A stretch of DNA of 26,300 nucleotides from JACZSB01 sp965372015 (GTDB lineage: Bacteria > Fidelibacterota > Marinisomatia > SCGC-AAA003-L08 > TS1B11), in contig CBDVAP010000029.1 of assembly GCA_965372015.1 (NCBI GenBank), positions 1-26,300 of the forward strand. Reading direction: 5' to 3'. Below the pieces are notes generated by a model. The model ran no database searches and was not told where the DNA came from. It saw only the letters and a list, made by a program, of their open reading frames with translations. Below, piece after piece: positions 1 through 7,704 of the stretch; position 1 is the first letter of the stretch; every line of letters starts with the position of its first letter. The position numbers were made by a program, and so were the translations under genes.

Positions 1-431
1 CGGGCAATATAAGGCACATCCAGCAGGTGGTCATAATGGGCATGGCCCACCAGGATAGCCTCCACCTGGAGCTCGGGTGGGCGGGGATGGACCCAATCGA
101 TCAGCGTAGTGTCGGGCCGGATAAACCCCAGTCCCACCCTGACAAAATGGGGATTAGTGTAATGGGGCGCGCCCAGGATGGCATAGTTCCCCCGCCGGAA
201 CAGGTAGCCCCCGACACCCAGATATTGCACCTGGATGGCGCTATCATAGTCGGGGTGGCTGTAGGGCAGGGCGCCCTGATCGGGATGGGGCCGGATATGG
301 TTGGCGGCGCAACCGGCACTCAACGCCAGGGCCAGCCCGCCCCACATGAGCCAGACTAAGGCCCGGGTTAGCCGAGGGCGCGGGATTGGCAGTCCGGCCA
401 CAGGATTGGTTATGCTACGGGCGAATATCAT
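1..431 (-). CDS. Metallo-beta-lactamase-fold lipoprotein (partial, C-terminus beyond left edge)
   Basis: The reading frame opens with ATG at 431 and stays open to the left edge, so only about 143 N-terminal residues are visible. The N-terminus has basic residues (RPRLTR), a hydrophobic stretch and a lipobox ending LSAGC, so a lipid-anchored envelope protein is expected. The last visible residues read VGHAHYDHLLD, an HxHxDH zinc-binding motif of the metallo-beta-lactamase superfamily. The position of this motif after a long beta-rich lead resembles the UlaG / NAPE-PLD-like branch of metal-dependent hydrolases; that sub-assignment is an inference and the substrate is unknown. It follows the glycosylase-family gene by 60 bp on the same strand and may be co-transcribed with it. 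No strong Shine-Dalgarno is seen before the ATG. Confidence 0.8.
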   Translation of the reverse strand, partial: MIFARSITNPVAGLPIPRPRLTRALVWLMWGGLALALSAGCAANHIRPHPDQGALPYSHPDYDSAIQVQYLGVGGYLFRRGNYAILGAPHYTNPHFVRVGLGFIRPDTTLIDWVHPRPPELQVEAILVGHAHYDHLLDVPYIA

Positions 432-491
432 GGATAACGTCCAGAATGAGAAATTTAGGCCGGCACCCCCGGCGAACCAAGCCCACCTTGA

Positions 492-1076
492 TCAAGGTAA
501 ATACGTCCGGGTGACCTCGCGCAACGCCGGCAGGCACTCCCGCTCGAACCAGGGGCGCTCAGCGATCCACCTGCGGTTGCGGGGCGAAGGGTGGGGCAGG
601 GGGAAGATACCCTGCTTGAGGTGTTCCCGCCAGCGCTCAACCACGGCGCTCACCGGCTCCCGGGTTTGCAGGTAATAGGCCTGGGCGTAGCGGCCGATCA
701 GCAGGGTAATCTCCGGCCGGATAAACTCCCGGAAACGGAGGTGCCAGGTGGGGGCACAGATGGGGGGCGGAGGCAGATCGCCTTTACGGGGCACTGTGCC
801 GGGGTAGCACAGGCCGATGGGGATGATGGCGAACACCTTGGAGTCGTAGAATTGCTCAGGGGTCACTCCCATCCACCGGCGCAGGTTATCGCCACTGACA
901 TCGCTCCAGGGCCGGCCGGTCTGGTGCACCCGGCGGCTGGGGGCCTGACCCACCACCAACACTTTGGCTGATGGCTCGGCCAGGAAGACAGGACGGGGAT
1001 CATGGTCAAAATATTTACCGTGGCATAGGCGGCAGGCCCGAACCTGGTCGCAAAATTGGTGATATGGGGAAATCAC
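492..1076 (-). CDS. Uracil-DNA glycosylase superfamily protein (COG1573-like)
   Basis: This 194-residue protein resembles the short uracil-DNA glycosylase family proteins found scattered in bacteria. The active-site region reads VGQAPSRRVHQTGRPW (residues 42-57), followed by SGDNLRRWMG. The second family motif is LPHPSPRN near residues 160-167, where the His lies in the DNA-contact loop. Cysteines at 9, 15 and 18 recall the iron-sulfur ligands of family 4 enzymes, but the full four-Cys pattern is not evident, so a cluster is uncertain. The expected role is removal of uracil or another damaged base in the cytoplasm; activity within this subgroup is not assured. The start is GTG at 1076 with no clear ribosome-binding site. 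The gene lies 76 bp downstream of the carbonic anhydrase gene. Confidence 0.85.
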   Translation of the reverse strand: MISPYHQFCDQVRACRLCHGKYFDHDPRPVFLAEPSAKVLVVGQAPSRRVHQTGRPWSDVSGDNLRRWMGVTPEQFYDSKVFAIIPIGLCYPGTVPRKGDLPPPPICAPTWHLRFREFIRPEITLLIGRYAQAYYLQTREPVSAVVERWREHLKQGIFPLPHPSPRNRRWIAERPWFERECLPALREVTRTYLP

Positions 1077-1152
1077 CGTTTACTGGTACTCACAAGTACT
1101 ACCCAGACCACTGCCGGGAACGGAAGTGATGGGGCGAAAGGAGCGGTCGTCT

Positions 1153-1929
1153 TCAGCGGCTGAAGACCCCCTTGCGAATCACCCGGCCGTTAAGGGGTTG
1201 CACCGGGCGGGTGCTGGCGGAGAAGAAGGTGTTGAAATACTCTACCTGGGCCACCGAAACTTTCACCGGCGTACCCAGCACTATCCAGCGTACCCCTTCG
1301 GTGCAGGGCGGAGTGGTGAGCGAGCCGCTGTAGGTGAAATACGAGGACATGAGAGGGATGAAATCCAGCACGTTTATAGTAACTCTGCGGGTCTTAATGC
1401 GCTGCCCCGCTTGCTCGGGCAAGTGGTCCCAGATGGTCCGCATCAGGGGACTTTCTCCGCCGGCCTCCATCAGGATCGCCACCACCAGCAGCTCACCGTT
1501 CGTGCCACGGTGCACCAGGTGGGCCACCATGTCGTAAAACAGCCCGTCCACGGTGTGTTCGCTGGGACTGTGGAAATGGAACTGCACCAAAGCGTAATCC
1601 CGGCCATCGACCGAGATATAGCTACCGGGCTGGTAATCGAGCTGGATGGAATGGCCGTTATTGACGATATCCAGAGCAGTGGGCCGATAATGGAACTTGA
1701 TCGGTGGCAAGGGAGCGATCACAGCGCCGGCCAGATCGATGGGCGATTGGTTTTGTCCCCCGGCACAGGGGGCGAAGCTCTCGCTGAGACTTCCCCAGCG
1801 CGCCGGCCCGGTTTCACCGCTGTAACTCCAATGGCGGGCTGCTTCCTGGCCCTCCAGACTGGCGCCGGCGGCCATCAGAACCAGGCAGGCCCCCGCCCGC
1901 GCCCAATTAAGTCGAGTCCTAGTACCCAT
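1153..1929 (-). CDS. Alpha-class carbonic anhydrase, exported
   Basis: This 258-residue enzyme interconverts CO2 and bicarbonate and is expected in the periplasm. A signal peptide (ARAGACLVLMAAGAS) covers roughly residues 10-25. Family landmarks are HWSY (33-36), NQSPIDL (60-66), the probable proton-shuttle His at 93 in NNGH, the zinc ligands H118 and H120 in QFHFH, the third ligand H137 in MVAHLVH, and SLTTPPCTEGVRW (203-215). Cys55 and Cys209 are placed to form the disulfide usual for bacterial periplasmic alpha-CAs. Length is normal for the family and no key residue is missing. The ATG at 1929 has a good ribosome-binding site (GAGGAAG, about 5 nt upstream). It follows the alkyltransferase-like gene by 47 bp. 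Confidence 0.96.
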   Translation of the reverse strand: MGTRTRLNWARAGACLVLMAAGASLEGQEAARHWSYSGETGPARWGSLSESFAPCAGGQNQSPIDLAGAVIAPLPPIKFHYRPTALDIVNNGHSIQLDYQPGSYISVDGRDYALVQFHFHSPSEHTVDGLFYDMVAHLVHRGTNGELLVVAILMEAGGESPLMRTIWDHLPEQAGQRIKTRRVTINVLDFIPLMSSYFTYSGSLTTPPCTEGVRWIVLGTPVKVSVAQVEYFNTFFSASTRPVQPLNGRVIRKGVFSR

Positions 1930-1976
1930 GCTGACTTCCTCATTTCTGACACCTACTAAAACTATTGGGGGAGAAG

Positions 1977-2378
1977 TTAACTATTGCCACCACCTTTTCC
2001 CATGCCGGGACGCTCCGGGACCAGCAGTGCACCGTAGCGGGTCAAGTCAATGCGCCCCCGGGAATCGAAACTGACATCCTCGGCTTCCAGCAGGGCCCGC
2101 TGTGCCCGGCCGGGACCAAAGCGCTGATCCAACGATATCTCTCCCCGGACGTTGACCACCCGGTGCCAGGGCACATCGCTGTCATCCGGCAGCCGGTGCA
2201 GGGCGTAACCCACCAATCGAGCCTGCCCCGGCAGACCGGCCGCCTGGGCTACCAGGCCATAGTTGGCTACCCGGCCGGACGGGATCGATCGCACCGCATT
2301 GTAGATGGCGGCAGGCAGAGGCGATTGTCGGATGGGGGGCTCAGGCAAAACGCGGCACGCTGCCCAGCAAGAGTCCAA
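1977..2378 (-). CDS. Alkyltransferase-like protein (MGMT/ATL family)
   Basis: This protein of up to 133 residues is the DNA-binding fold of O6-alkylguanine alkyltransferase without catalytic activity. Visible motifs are IPSGRVANYG (32-41), ARLVGYAL with the probable arginine finger R54, and PWHRVV (70-75), where Trp71 replaces the alkyl-accepting Cys of PCHRV. That substitution defines ATL proteins, which bind O6-alkylguanine lesions and pass them to nucleotide excision repair. The frame starts at TTG 2378, 9 bp after the upstream TPM gene. Another TTG at residue 11 is possible, because family members often begin shortly before the LYxxIYxxVR-like helix. The C-terminus is Gly-rich and short. 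No recognition partner is encoded nearby. Confidence 0.88.
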   Translation of the reverse strand: MDSCWAACRVLPEPPIRQSPLPAAIYNAVRSIPSGRVANYGLVAQAAGLPGQARLVGYALHRLPDDSDVPWHRVVNVRGEISLDQRFGPGRAQRALLEAEDVSFDSRGRIDLTRYGALLVPERPGMGKGGGNS

Positions 2379-2387
2379 ACGGTGCGA

Positions 2388-2843
2388 TCACCCGAAGCGC
2401 ACCTCATCGGAGAGTTCGTCGCTGTCGTCCTGGCGATAGGGGAAAAAAGTCGTCAGCTGCCCACCCAACAGATTGAGGCCTTCCACCAGACCCTGCCTGA
2501 AACGGCCCTCCTTGAAATGGACGGCCATGGCGGCCACGGTGTCGTCCCAGAAACCGGGGGGCACTTTGGCGTCGATGCCTTTATCACCCAGGACGGCAAA
2601 CTTGCGGCTGTTGATGAAGATCACCACCAGCACGGCGTTGCGTTCCCGGGTGCGATGCAATTTGAGGCGCTTGAACACCCGCCGGCCGGCCTTATAGGGG
2701 TCGCCTGTCGCTACCAGCTGGAAACTGACCACTATTTCGCCGCTGGTGCGCTGCTCGAATGACTTTATGGCGCTATCGATGGCGGCGAAGTCTTCCTCAC
2801 TTAGCAGCTCCCGGACGTATTGCTCGACTTTAGACTGGCTCAT
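2388..2843 (-). CDS. TPM-domain protein, cytosolic form
   Basis: This 151-residue protein carries a TPM (TLP18.3/Psb32/MOLO-1) domain, recognisable from TSGEIVVSFQL near residue 34, RNAVLVVIFINSRKFAVLGDKGID (68-91) and the end of the domain around FKEGRFRQGLVEGLNLLGGQL. It lacks a signal peptide and transmembrane segments, unlike its neighbour at 2978-3745, so it is probably cytosolic or peripheral. The molecular role of TPM domains in bacteria is poorly defined; they often sit beside lemA, as here. ATG 2841-2843 is the only sensible start, yet there is no Shine-Dalgarno: a heptamer repeat array begins about 8 bp upstream of the start codon and occupies the leader. It is followed after 9 bp by the ATL gene. 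Confidence 0.87.
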   Translation of the reverse strand: MSQSKVEQYVRELLSEEDFAAIDSAIKSFEQRTSGEIVVSFQLVATGDPYKAGRRVFKRLKLHRTRERNAVLVVIFINSRKFAVLGDKGIDAKVPPGFWDDTVAAMAVHFKEGRFRQGLVEGLNLLGGQLTTFFPYRQDDSDELSDEVRFG

Positions 2844-2851
2844 GAATTAGG

Positions 2852-2886
2852 TTACGAGTTACGGGTTACGAGTTACGAGTTACGAG
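2852..2886. repeat. Heptamer tandem array (TTACGAG x5)
   Basis: Five consecutive 7-bp units, TTACGAG, TTACGGG, then three TTACGAG, run without interruption and are followed by a degenerate TTTCATG. On the minus strand the unit reads CTCGTAA. The array ends about 8 bp before the start codon of the TPM gene at 2843, inside the 134-bp spacer to the next gene. Confidence 0.95.
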
Positions 2887-2933
2887 TTTCATGTTTATGG
2901 CATTATAGCGATGGCTGTTCCCATCCGAAACAC

Positions 2934-2975
2934 CACTCTCCATTCTTCATTCTTCATTCAACATTTATCATTTCC
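2934..2975. repeat. Second heptamer array (CATTCTT-type, degenerate)
   Basis: Six 7-bp units follow in phase: CACTCTC, CATTCTT, CATTCTT, CATTCAA, CATTTAT and CATTTCC. On the minus strand the unit reads roughly GAATGAA. It abuts the stop codon of the gene at 2978-3745 and shares the same 134-bp spacer as the TTACGAG array. The 7-bp period is the same, but the sequence differs. Confidence 0.85.
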
Positions 2976-2977
2976 CA

Positions 2978-3745
2978 TCACCATCCTCCGCCGGAGCCGC
3001 CGCCTCCGAAGCCGCCCCCGCCAAAGCCACCGAAGCCCCCACTGCGGAACCCACCGCCTAATCCGCCCCCGTGACGACCCATGCCACCAGCCATGGACAT
3101 GAGGAACAGGGCCGGAAACAGGCCGCCCCGTCGGCCACGGGACAACAGGAGGACGATCATCATTATGAGGAAGAACAGTCCCCCGCCACCACCTCTGCCG
3201 CGCCGCTGCCGGGGCACCCGTTTGGATTGCCGCAGGGCCTGGTATTCACCGCCCACCGCCGCCACAATACCATCCACGGCCAGGTTTAAACCCTGGAAAT
3301 ACTGCCCGCGCTGGAAATGGGGATTGACCAGGTTCAGGCGGATGTCGTTCACCAGGGCATCGGGCAGCACCCCTTCCAGGCCATAGCCCACCTCGATACG
3401 CATTTTCCGGTTCAGGAGGAAGACGGTGAGCAGCACGCCGTTGTCGCGGTCGGCCTGGCCCGGCCGCCAAGCCTCGGCAATCCGGATGGAGATGTCGTCC
3501 AACGCCTCGCCCTCCAGGCTCTCAAAGGTGGCGATCACCAGCTGGTTGGAGCTGGCCTGGTCCCAAGCGGCCAGTTTAGCCTCCAGATAACGTACTTCGT
3601 CCGGGCTAAGCAGATGGGCATAGTCGTTGACCCGGGCCGCTGGCTTAGGAGGAAAGTCCAAACCGGCCGCCAGGGGAACAACCAGGATAACGAGCAGCAA
3701 CACCCATCGGGGGTAGCGCCGCAGCGAATGCTCAGGCCTGGGCAT
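2978..3745 (-). CDS. TPM-domain membrane protein with Gly-rich tail (YgcG-like)
   Basis: This 255-residue envelope protein has a signal or anchor sequence at residues 11-28 (PRWVLLLVILVVPLAAG). A TPM domain follows at about 38-160, with VNDYAHLLS, NGVLLTVFLLNRKMRIEVGYGLEG and LVNDI. Next come a basic stretch (KRVPRQRRGR), two hydrophobic segments near 188-203 and 208-222, and a C-terminal tail made almost only of Gly with Phe and Ser. This layout matches the YgcG/TPM family, whose genes commonly pair with lemA, as here (11 bp downstream of it). The tail probably lies outside the membrane core; its function is unknown. The high GC of the tail reads as Pro-rich frames on the other strand, which are not genes. 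Confidence 0.9.
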   Translation of the reverse strand: MPRPEHSLRRYPRWVLLLVILVVPLAAGLDFPPKPAARVNDYAHLLSPDEVRYLEAKLAAWDQASSNQLVIATFESLEGEALDDISIRIAEAWRPGQADRDNGVLLTVFLLNRKMRIEVGYGLEGVLPDALVNDIRLNLVNPHFQRGQYFQGLNLAVDGIVAAVGGEYQALRQSKRVPRQRRGRGGGGGLFFLIMMIVLLLSRGRRGGLFPALFLMSMAGGMGRHGGGLGGGFRSGGFGGFGGGGFGGGGSGGGW

Positions 3746-3756
3746 GGTCCACTGTG

Positions 3757-4347
3757 TTAAAACTGGACTTCGGGCGCCTGCTCGGCCCCGGCCTGTGCCT
3801 CAAAGTACGCTCGGGCACTAAAGCCGCTCATGCCCGCCACGATGGAGGCCGGAAACAGACGGATGGCTGTGTTATAGCCCTGGGCGGCCTCGTTAAAGCG
3901 CCGGCGCTCCACGGTGATGCGGTTTTCGGTGCCTTCCAGCTGGGCCTGGAGGCTTAAGAAGCTCTGGTTGGCTTTGAGGTCCGGGTAGCGCTCCACTACC
4001 ACCATCAGGCGGCTCAGGGCGCTGCTGAGCTGCCCCTGGGAGGCCTGGAATTGCTGGAACTTCTGTGGATCGTCAAGGACGCCCTGCATGTTGATGTTGT
4101 TCACTTTGGAGCGGGCTTCGGCCACCGCCGTGAATGTCTCGCGCTCGAAGCTGGCCACCCCCTTGACGGTCTCCACCAGGTTAGGTATCAGGTCGGCCCG
4201 GCGCTGGTAGACGTTCTCCACCTGGCTCCAGGCGGTTTTAACGGCCTCGTCCCGGACTACCAGGCCGTTGCGGGTGCCCACGTACCAGCGGCCCATGAGA
4301 AACAGGACAAATAGTATTGCGATAAATATAATCCAGGGCTTTTTCAT
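3757..4347 (-). CDS. lemA: LemA family protein
   Basis: This 196-residue protein has one N-terminal membrane segment (residues 4-19) and a helical domain. The LemA signature reads NGLVVRDEAVKTAWSQVENVYQRRADLIPNL, followed by VKGVASFERETFTAVAEARSKV and a later NRITVERRRFNEAAQGYN. Length and order match the family. LemA proteins are membrane-anchored with a coiled helical bundle outside; their biochemical role is not settled. The ATG at 4347 is preceded by a clear ribosome-binding site (GGGAGA, 9 nt upstream). The two TPM genes follow at 11 bp and 134 bp, the usual lemA-TPM association, so the three products probably act together at the envelope. Confidence 0.95.
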   Translation of the reverse strand: MKKPWIIFIAILFVLFLMGRWYVGTRNGLVVRDEAVKTAWSQVENVYQRRADLIPNLVETVKGVASFERETFTAVAEARSKVNNINMQGVLDDPQKFQQFQASQGQLSSALSRLMVVVERYPDLKANQSFLSLQAQLEGTENRITVERRRFNEAAQGYNTAIRLFPASIVAGMSGFSARAYFEAQAGAEQAPEVQF

Positions 4348-4395
4348 TACTCAAATTCTCCCTAATGATAGCTCGAAGTTAATACTGCGTCCGGT

Positions 4396-5100
4396 TCAGG
4401 CCAGCGGCTGCTCGATGGCGACCTCTTCGGCGGGCCCCAGGTCCAGGGCCCGGCGCAGCAGCCCCACCACCAGGTACAGCACCGGCGTGTCGGCCAGGGC
4501 CACCAGTATTTTGAACAGGAAGCCGTTTTCAACCAGCCCCCAGAACCGCTCCCAACCGATGGCGCCCGTGAGGCACAGCAGCAGTACCACCAGGACGGTG
4601 TCGATCAGCTGGGAAAAGATGGTGGAGCCGTTGTTGCGCAGCCACAGGTGGCGGCCCTTGGTCAGGCGCTTCCAGAAATGGTAGACCCGGATGTCGATGA
4701 ACTGGGCGCTAAGATAGGCCACCATTGAAGCAAATATGGCCGGCCCGAAGAGGCCGAAGACTTTGTGGAACATCTCCCCGCTGACCGGCGACCAGGTGGT
4801 CTGGGGAACGGCGTCGGCCAGCAGGATAATGCCCAGGATGAAGAGGCTGGCGAAGAAGCCGGCGATGACTATCTGGTTGGCCCGGCGACGGCCGTAAATC
4901 TCGGAGGTGATATCGGTTACTAAGAAAGTGATCGGGTAGGGCAGAATGCCTACCGACATTTCAAAGGTGTAAATCCCGAACGGGGACCAGGTAAAGAACT
5001 TCTGAAAGATCAAGTTGGAGGCTACCAGGGCGGCTATAAACACAGCCGTCAGCACCAGAAACAGCCTCTCCTGCAGGACTATCCGGGCCGGGGATTTCAT
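4396..5100 (-). CDS. yhhQ: Queuosine precursor transporter, YhhQ family (DUF165)
   Basis: This 234-residue integral membrane protein has about six hydrophobic helices. The family motif reads FLVTDITSEIYGRRRANQIV near residues 58-77, followed by a conserved NNGSTIFSQLIDT segment near 153. YhhQ proteins import 7-deazaguanine queuosine precursors (preQ0/preQ1) for tRNA modification; no queuosine biosynthesis gene is visible here. The start is ATG at 5100, because it gives MKSPARIVLQERLF and overlaps the upstream stop as ATGA. An in-frame extension to 5184 would add a Gly/Arg/Pro-rich leader inside the upstream gene and is less likely. The overlap suggests translational coupling to the small lipoprotein gene upstream. 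Confidence 0.92.
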   Translation of the reverse strand: MKSPARIVLQERLFLVLTAVFIAALVASNLIFQKFFTWSPFGIYTFEMSVGILPYPITFLVTDITSEIYGRRRANQIVIAGFFASLFILGIILLADAVPQTTWSPVSGEMFHKVFGLFGPAIFASMVAYLSAQFIDIRVYHFWKRLTKGRHLWLRNNGSTIFSQLIDTVLVVLLLCLTGAIGWERFWGLVENGFLFKILVALADTPVLYLVVGLLRRALDLGPAEEVAIEQPLA

Positions 5101-5633
5101 GGCCTGGGCGTAAGCATCGGGACGGCGGCTTCCTCCTGCTTGATCCAGTGAGCGCTCGCCAGCAGTTGGCCCCGGACAGGGCATTCCTGGCCCAGATAGT
5201 CCAGCAGCATAATGTTTTTATCCTGGGTCAGCGTGACGTCATAAGGATCCCCATCGGTAGAGGAACAGGTGTAGTCGGCGGCAACCTCATCAACCAGGTT
5301 CAAGGTGCTGCCGATAGTACCCCAACGCCCTTTGGAAAGGATGACTCCACCGGAATTCAGCGAATCGGTAAACTCGCCCGGTGCGGCCCGTAATTCGAAC
5401 TGGTTCACCTGCTCCTGCAGCTGGAACAGGAAAAACGCCCGGCCGCCGATGGTCTCCCCGGCCCAGGTGCCGTACAGATCAGCGGGCTTTATGGCCCGGC
5501 CGGTGGGTTCGTCGCAGTTCGCAAAGAGCAACCCACCGAGTATCGGGAGCAACAGGCCAGCCAAGGACCACCTCCCGATTAGCCAGGAACGGCGGCACCT
5601 GCTTCCAGGCAGTAGATTACCGAGTAAATTCAA
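5097..5633 (-). CDS. Small probable lipoprotein of unknown function
   Basis: The product (up to 178 residues) is not recognised. It begins with TTG at 5633, overlapping the upstream stop as TTGA. A second TTG at 5564 (residue 24) has a much better ribosome-binding site, GGGAGG six bases upstream. Either start leads into a hydrophobic stretch ending GGLLFANC, a lipobox-like site with the less usual Asn before Cys. The mature part opens with LYGTWAGE and is beta-rich, rather like small lipocalin-type extracellular domains, but no family motif is clear. Two later Cys residues (YTCSST, GQECPV) could form a disulfide. The gene lies between yibQ and yhhQ, with overlaps on both sides. Confidence 0.75.
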   Translation of the reverse strand: MNLLGNLLPGSRCRRSWLIGRWSLAGLLLPILGGLLFANCDEPTGRAIKPADLYGTWAGETIGGRAFFLFQLQEQVNQFELRAAPGEFTDSLNSGGVILSKGRWGTIGSTLNLVDEVAADYTCSSTDGDPYDVTLTQDKNIMLLDYLGQECPVRGQLLASAHWIKQEEAAVPMLTPRP

Positions 5634-6748
5634 TTCGCTAACTCGCGAATCAGTTCGGAAACAAAGACAAACTCGAAGCCCTGGCTGATAAGCAGGGGGA
5701 TCTCTTCGATCAGCACATCCAGGGTATTTAAATGGCTGGACCCCACATGGCAGATCCCCAGAGCACCACCTTTGCGCTCGGCACTGGCCGCCAAGCGGAA
5801 TAGCTGCCGGCGAATGTAGGCCGGTTCATCCACATTATCCAGGAACACATGGCGTCCCACAGTAGGTACCCCATACGCCCGCATGATATCCTCGGCCTTG
5901 GTGTTGGGGGTGGTATAGCTGTCCACGAAATACTTATTCCGCTCGCGCAACTCCTGAGCCAGCACCTGGAGCATGACGGTATCCAGGGTGGCCAGTGAGC
6001 CTTCATGATTATTCATCCCCACCGCCTGGGGCAATAGCTGAAAGGCCCGCCGCACCCGGCTGAGCACCTCCGCCTCCTCCATCCCGAATCGGAGGATGTA
6101 TTCCGCTTCCTCCCGGCCGTTGTAGTTTTCCGGCTCCATGGGCATATGGACGATCACCTCATGCCCGGACCGTTTGGCCTCCGCCGCCAGGATCTCCGAG
6201 AACCGGTGTCCCGGTATGATAGAGAAAGTCAGGTTTTCACGCAGGTTCATGAAACCCTCGGTGGCCCGGTTGTGCATGTAACCGAAGTCATCGACGACCA
6301 AGGCGATCCGGCCCCGGACGCCTCCTTCGGTTTTGGCTATCTCGATCCGAGGGGCAAAAGTGAATCTGCCCACCGGCATCCGATCTTTGGTGGTGAGTTC
6401 CACATACAGCTCCCGGCGTTCCTCGTATTTTACCGCCGCGGCCAGGTTCAGTCGGTGGCGCTGCATGATCCGCCTGAGCAGGAGCATCAGATCATCCGAG
6501 GTCATGGTGGGTGGATGGCCGAACCGGATGCTTTCGTCCACGCCCGGCGCCGGCAAGCGGGTCAGGCCGATAATTTCCAGTTCGGCGATCAAATCGGCCC
6601 GCAGCTGGGGCAGTTCCCCCGCGGCCTGGTGGCGGGCGCGGCTCCAGGAGGAAGTTACCTGTTTGGCCACGAAACTGAGGGCCACCAGCACCAGCAACAC
6701 AAAAATAATGCTCAGGATTTTAGGCTGTGTGGATTTCGACCCGGCCAT
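5630..6748 (-). CDS. yibQ: Divergent polysaccharide deacetylase, YibQ family
   Basis: This 372-residue protein has an N-terminal membrane anchor (residues 11-28), a linker domain of about 100 residues, and a YibQ-type NodB-like catalytic domain from about residue 146. Landmarks are GRIALVVDDFGY (146-157, metal-binding Asp pair), IVHMPMEP (199-206) and GMNNHEGS (244-251), where family members usually read NNHMGS. The C-terminus has GICHVGSS. The fold is that of polysaccharide deacetylases acting on envelope glycans; the exact substrate of YibQ proteins is unproven. In many bacteria yibQ sits with envC/ctpA-type division genes, which are absent here. It starts at ATG 6748, and its stop overlaps the next gene's TTG start. 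Confidence 0.92.
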   Translation of the reverse strand: MAGSKSTQPKILSIIFVLLVLVALSFVAKQVTSSWSRARHQAAGELPQLRADLIAELEIIGLTRLPAPGVDESIRFGHPPTMTSDDLMLLLRRIMQRHRLNLAAAVKYEERRELYVELTTKDRMPVGRFTFAPRIEIAKTEGGVRGRIALVVDDFGYMHNRATEGFMNLRENLTFSIIPGHRFSEILAAEAKRSGHEVIVHMPMEPENYNGREEAEYILRFGMEEAEVLSRVRRAFQLLPQAVGMNNHEGSLATLDTVMLQVLAQELRERNKYFVDSYTTPNTKAEDIMRAYGVPTVGRHVFLDNVDEPAYIRRQLFRLAASAERKGGALGICHVGSSHLNTLDVLIEEIPLLISQGFEFVFVSELIRELAN

Positions 6749-6810
6749 GCAGTTCTAGTCCCGCGCGGTGAATTGGAAGCGACTGCCGGTCTCATTGGCC
6801 GCCAGGTTGG

Positions 6811-7704
6811 TCACAGGCTGCGTCCCACGGTAAGCATCTGCGGCAGTCCCAGGGCGGCTTCTTGATAGCCCACGGCGTAGGTCAGGCTCCAGCGGTGGTG
6901 GGTCAGGCGGCAGCCGGCGGAGACCAACACGGCTCCCGGTAACCAGCGCAACCCAGCGTACAATCGCAGGACCTGACTTCCAGCCTGCCATGACAACACC
7001 GGCCAGGCGCCGTATCTGCCATCATACCAAAGGTCCACCCCGATAGTGCTGGCCAGAAAGGCGGTGTGATATGCCAATCCGGCCCCCAAGCGTGCTCCGG
7101 GTAACTCCGCCTCAGCATTAAGTGTGCCCCCAAACCCGAGATTGTGCGCCGCCAGGCCCCAGCTCAAGGCCGGTGAGAATGCTCCCCGCCAACCGGCGGT
7201 CAGCCACAGCCCCCGGGCGGAGTAGTGAAAAATTCGCTGGTAGGCGCCGGTCAGGCCGATACCCAGGGTTGTGGATCCCAGCCGGTAGCCGCGCCGGACG
7301 GTAGCCGTCACCAGGTAGGCGCCGAAGTAGGCCAACGGCTCGGCTGTGGGGACCTCGCCCCGTAGTTCCAGGCGATCATCGGATAACGAACGCAAGCCCA
7401 GCTGGGTCGGCCGGCCCCGGTAGTGGCCCTGCCAGCGCAGGGTGTGCCCCCCCAGTCCGCCGAACATACGTAAGTAGCCGTATTCGAGGGACTCCCCATC
7501 GCTGCCAAACAGGTGGGCGGGATTGACAGTGGTGAGTTCGAGGTCGGCAGGGACGGCTAATCCGCCTCCCGCCAGCGCCAGAACCTGGGCGGAACCCGGT
7601 AAATAACCGGCGCGCCAGCCCAGTGCCTCCAACGGCTGCCACAGGACCAGGCAGAGCGTTAAAACGTGACCGGCGGTCCAGTTTACCCGGGCCGGGGCTC
7701 TCAC
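6811..7704 (-). CDS. PorV/PorQ-type outer-membrane beta-barrel protein (diverged)
   Basis: This 297-residue exported protein has a signal peptide of about 29 residues ending QPLEALG. The mature N-terminus reads SAQVLALAGGGLAVPADLELTTVNPAHL, a loose match to the PorV/PorQ opening, in which a Gly/Ala-rich strand and an NPA turn follow the cleavage site. The rest alternates aromatic and small residues with a repeating 10-residue rhythm, as in transmembrane beta-strands, and ends near an aromatic-poor SL. PorQ and PorV act in the T9SS outer-membrane attachment complex; this one could instead be a cargo-specific barrel. GTG at 7704 overlaps the stop of the preceding, clearer paralogue (GTGA). A 62-bp gap separates it from yibQ. 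Confidence 0.75.
   Translation of the reverse strand: MRAPARVNWTAGHVLTLCLVLWQPLEALGWRAGYLPGSAQVLALAGGGLAVPADLELTTVNPAHLFGSDGESLEYGYLRMFGGLGGHTLRWQGHYRGRPTQLGLRSLSDDRLELRGEVPTAEPLAYFGAYLVTATVRRGYRLGSTTLGIGLTGAYQRIFHYSARGLWLTAGWRGAFSPALSWGLAAHNLGFGGTLNAEAELPGARLGAGLAYHTAFLASTIGVDLWYDGRYGAWPVLSWQAGSQVLRLYAGLRWLPGAVLVSAGCRLTHHRWSLTYAVGYQEAALGLPQMLTVGRSL

Noticed and set aside
1080..1105. Small GTACT-CACA-AGTAC hairpin between the glycosylase-family and carbonic anhydrase genes
   Set aside because: A 5-bp stem without a T-tract is too weak to call a terminator or an operator.
1126..1959. Long plus-strand open frame opposite the carbonic anhydrase
   Set aside because: High GC leaves long antisense frames open; the minus-strand frame has all alpha-carbonic anhydrase motifs.
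2820..3074. Plus-strand frame with Tyr-Glu-Leu-Arg repeats followed by a Pro-rich tail
   Set aside because: It is the translation of the heptamer arrays and of the antisense strand of the Gly-rich tail of the TPM protein; there is no start region or family match.
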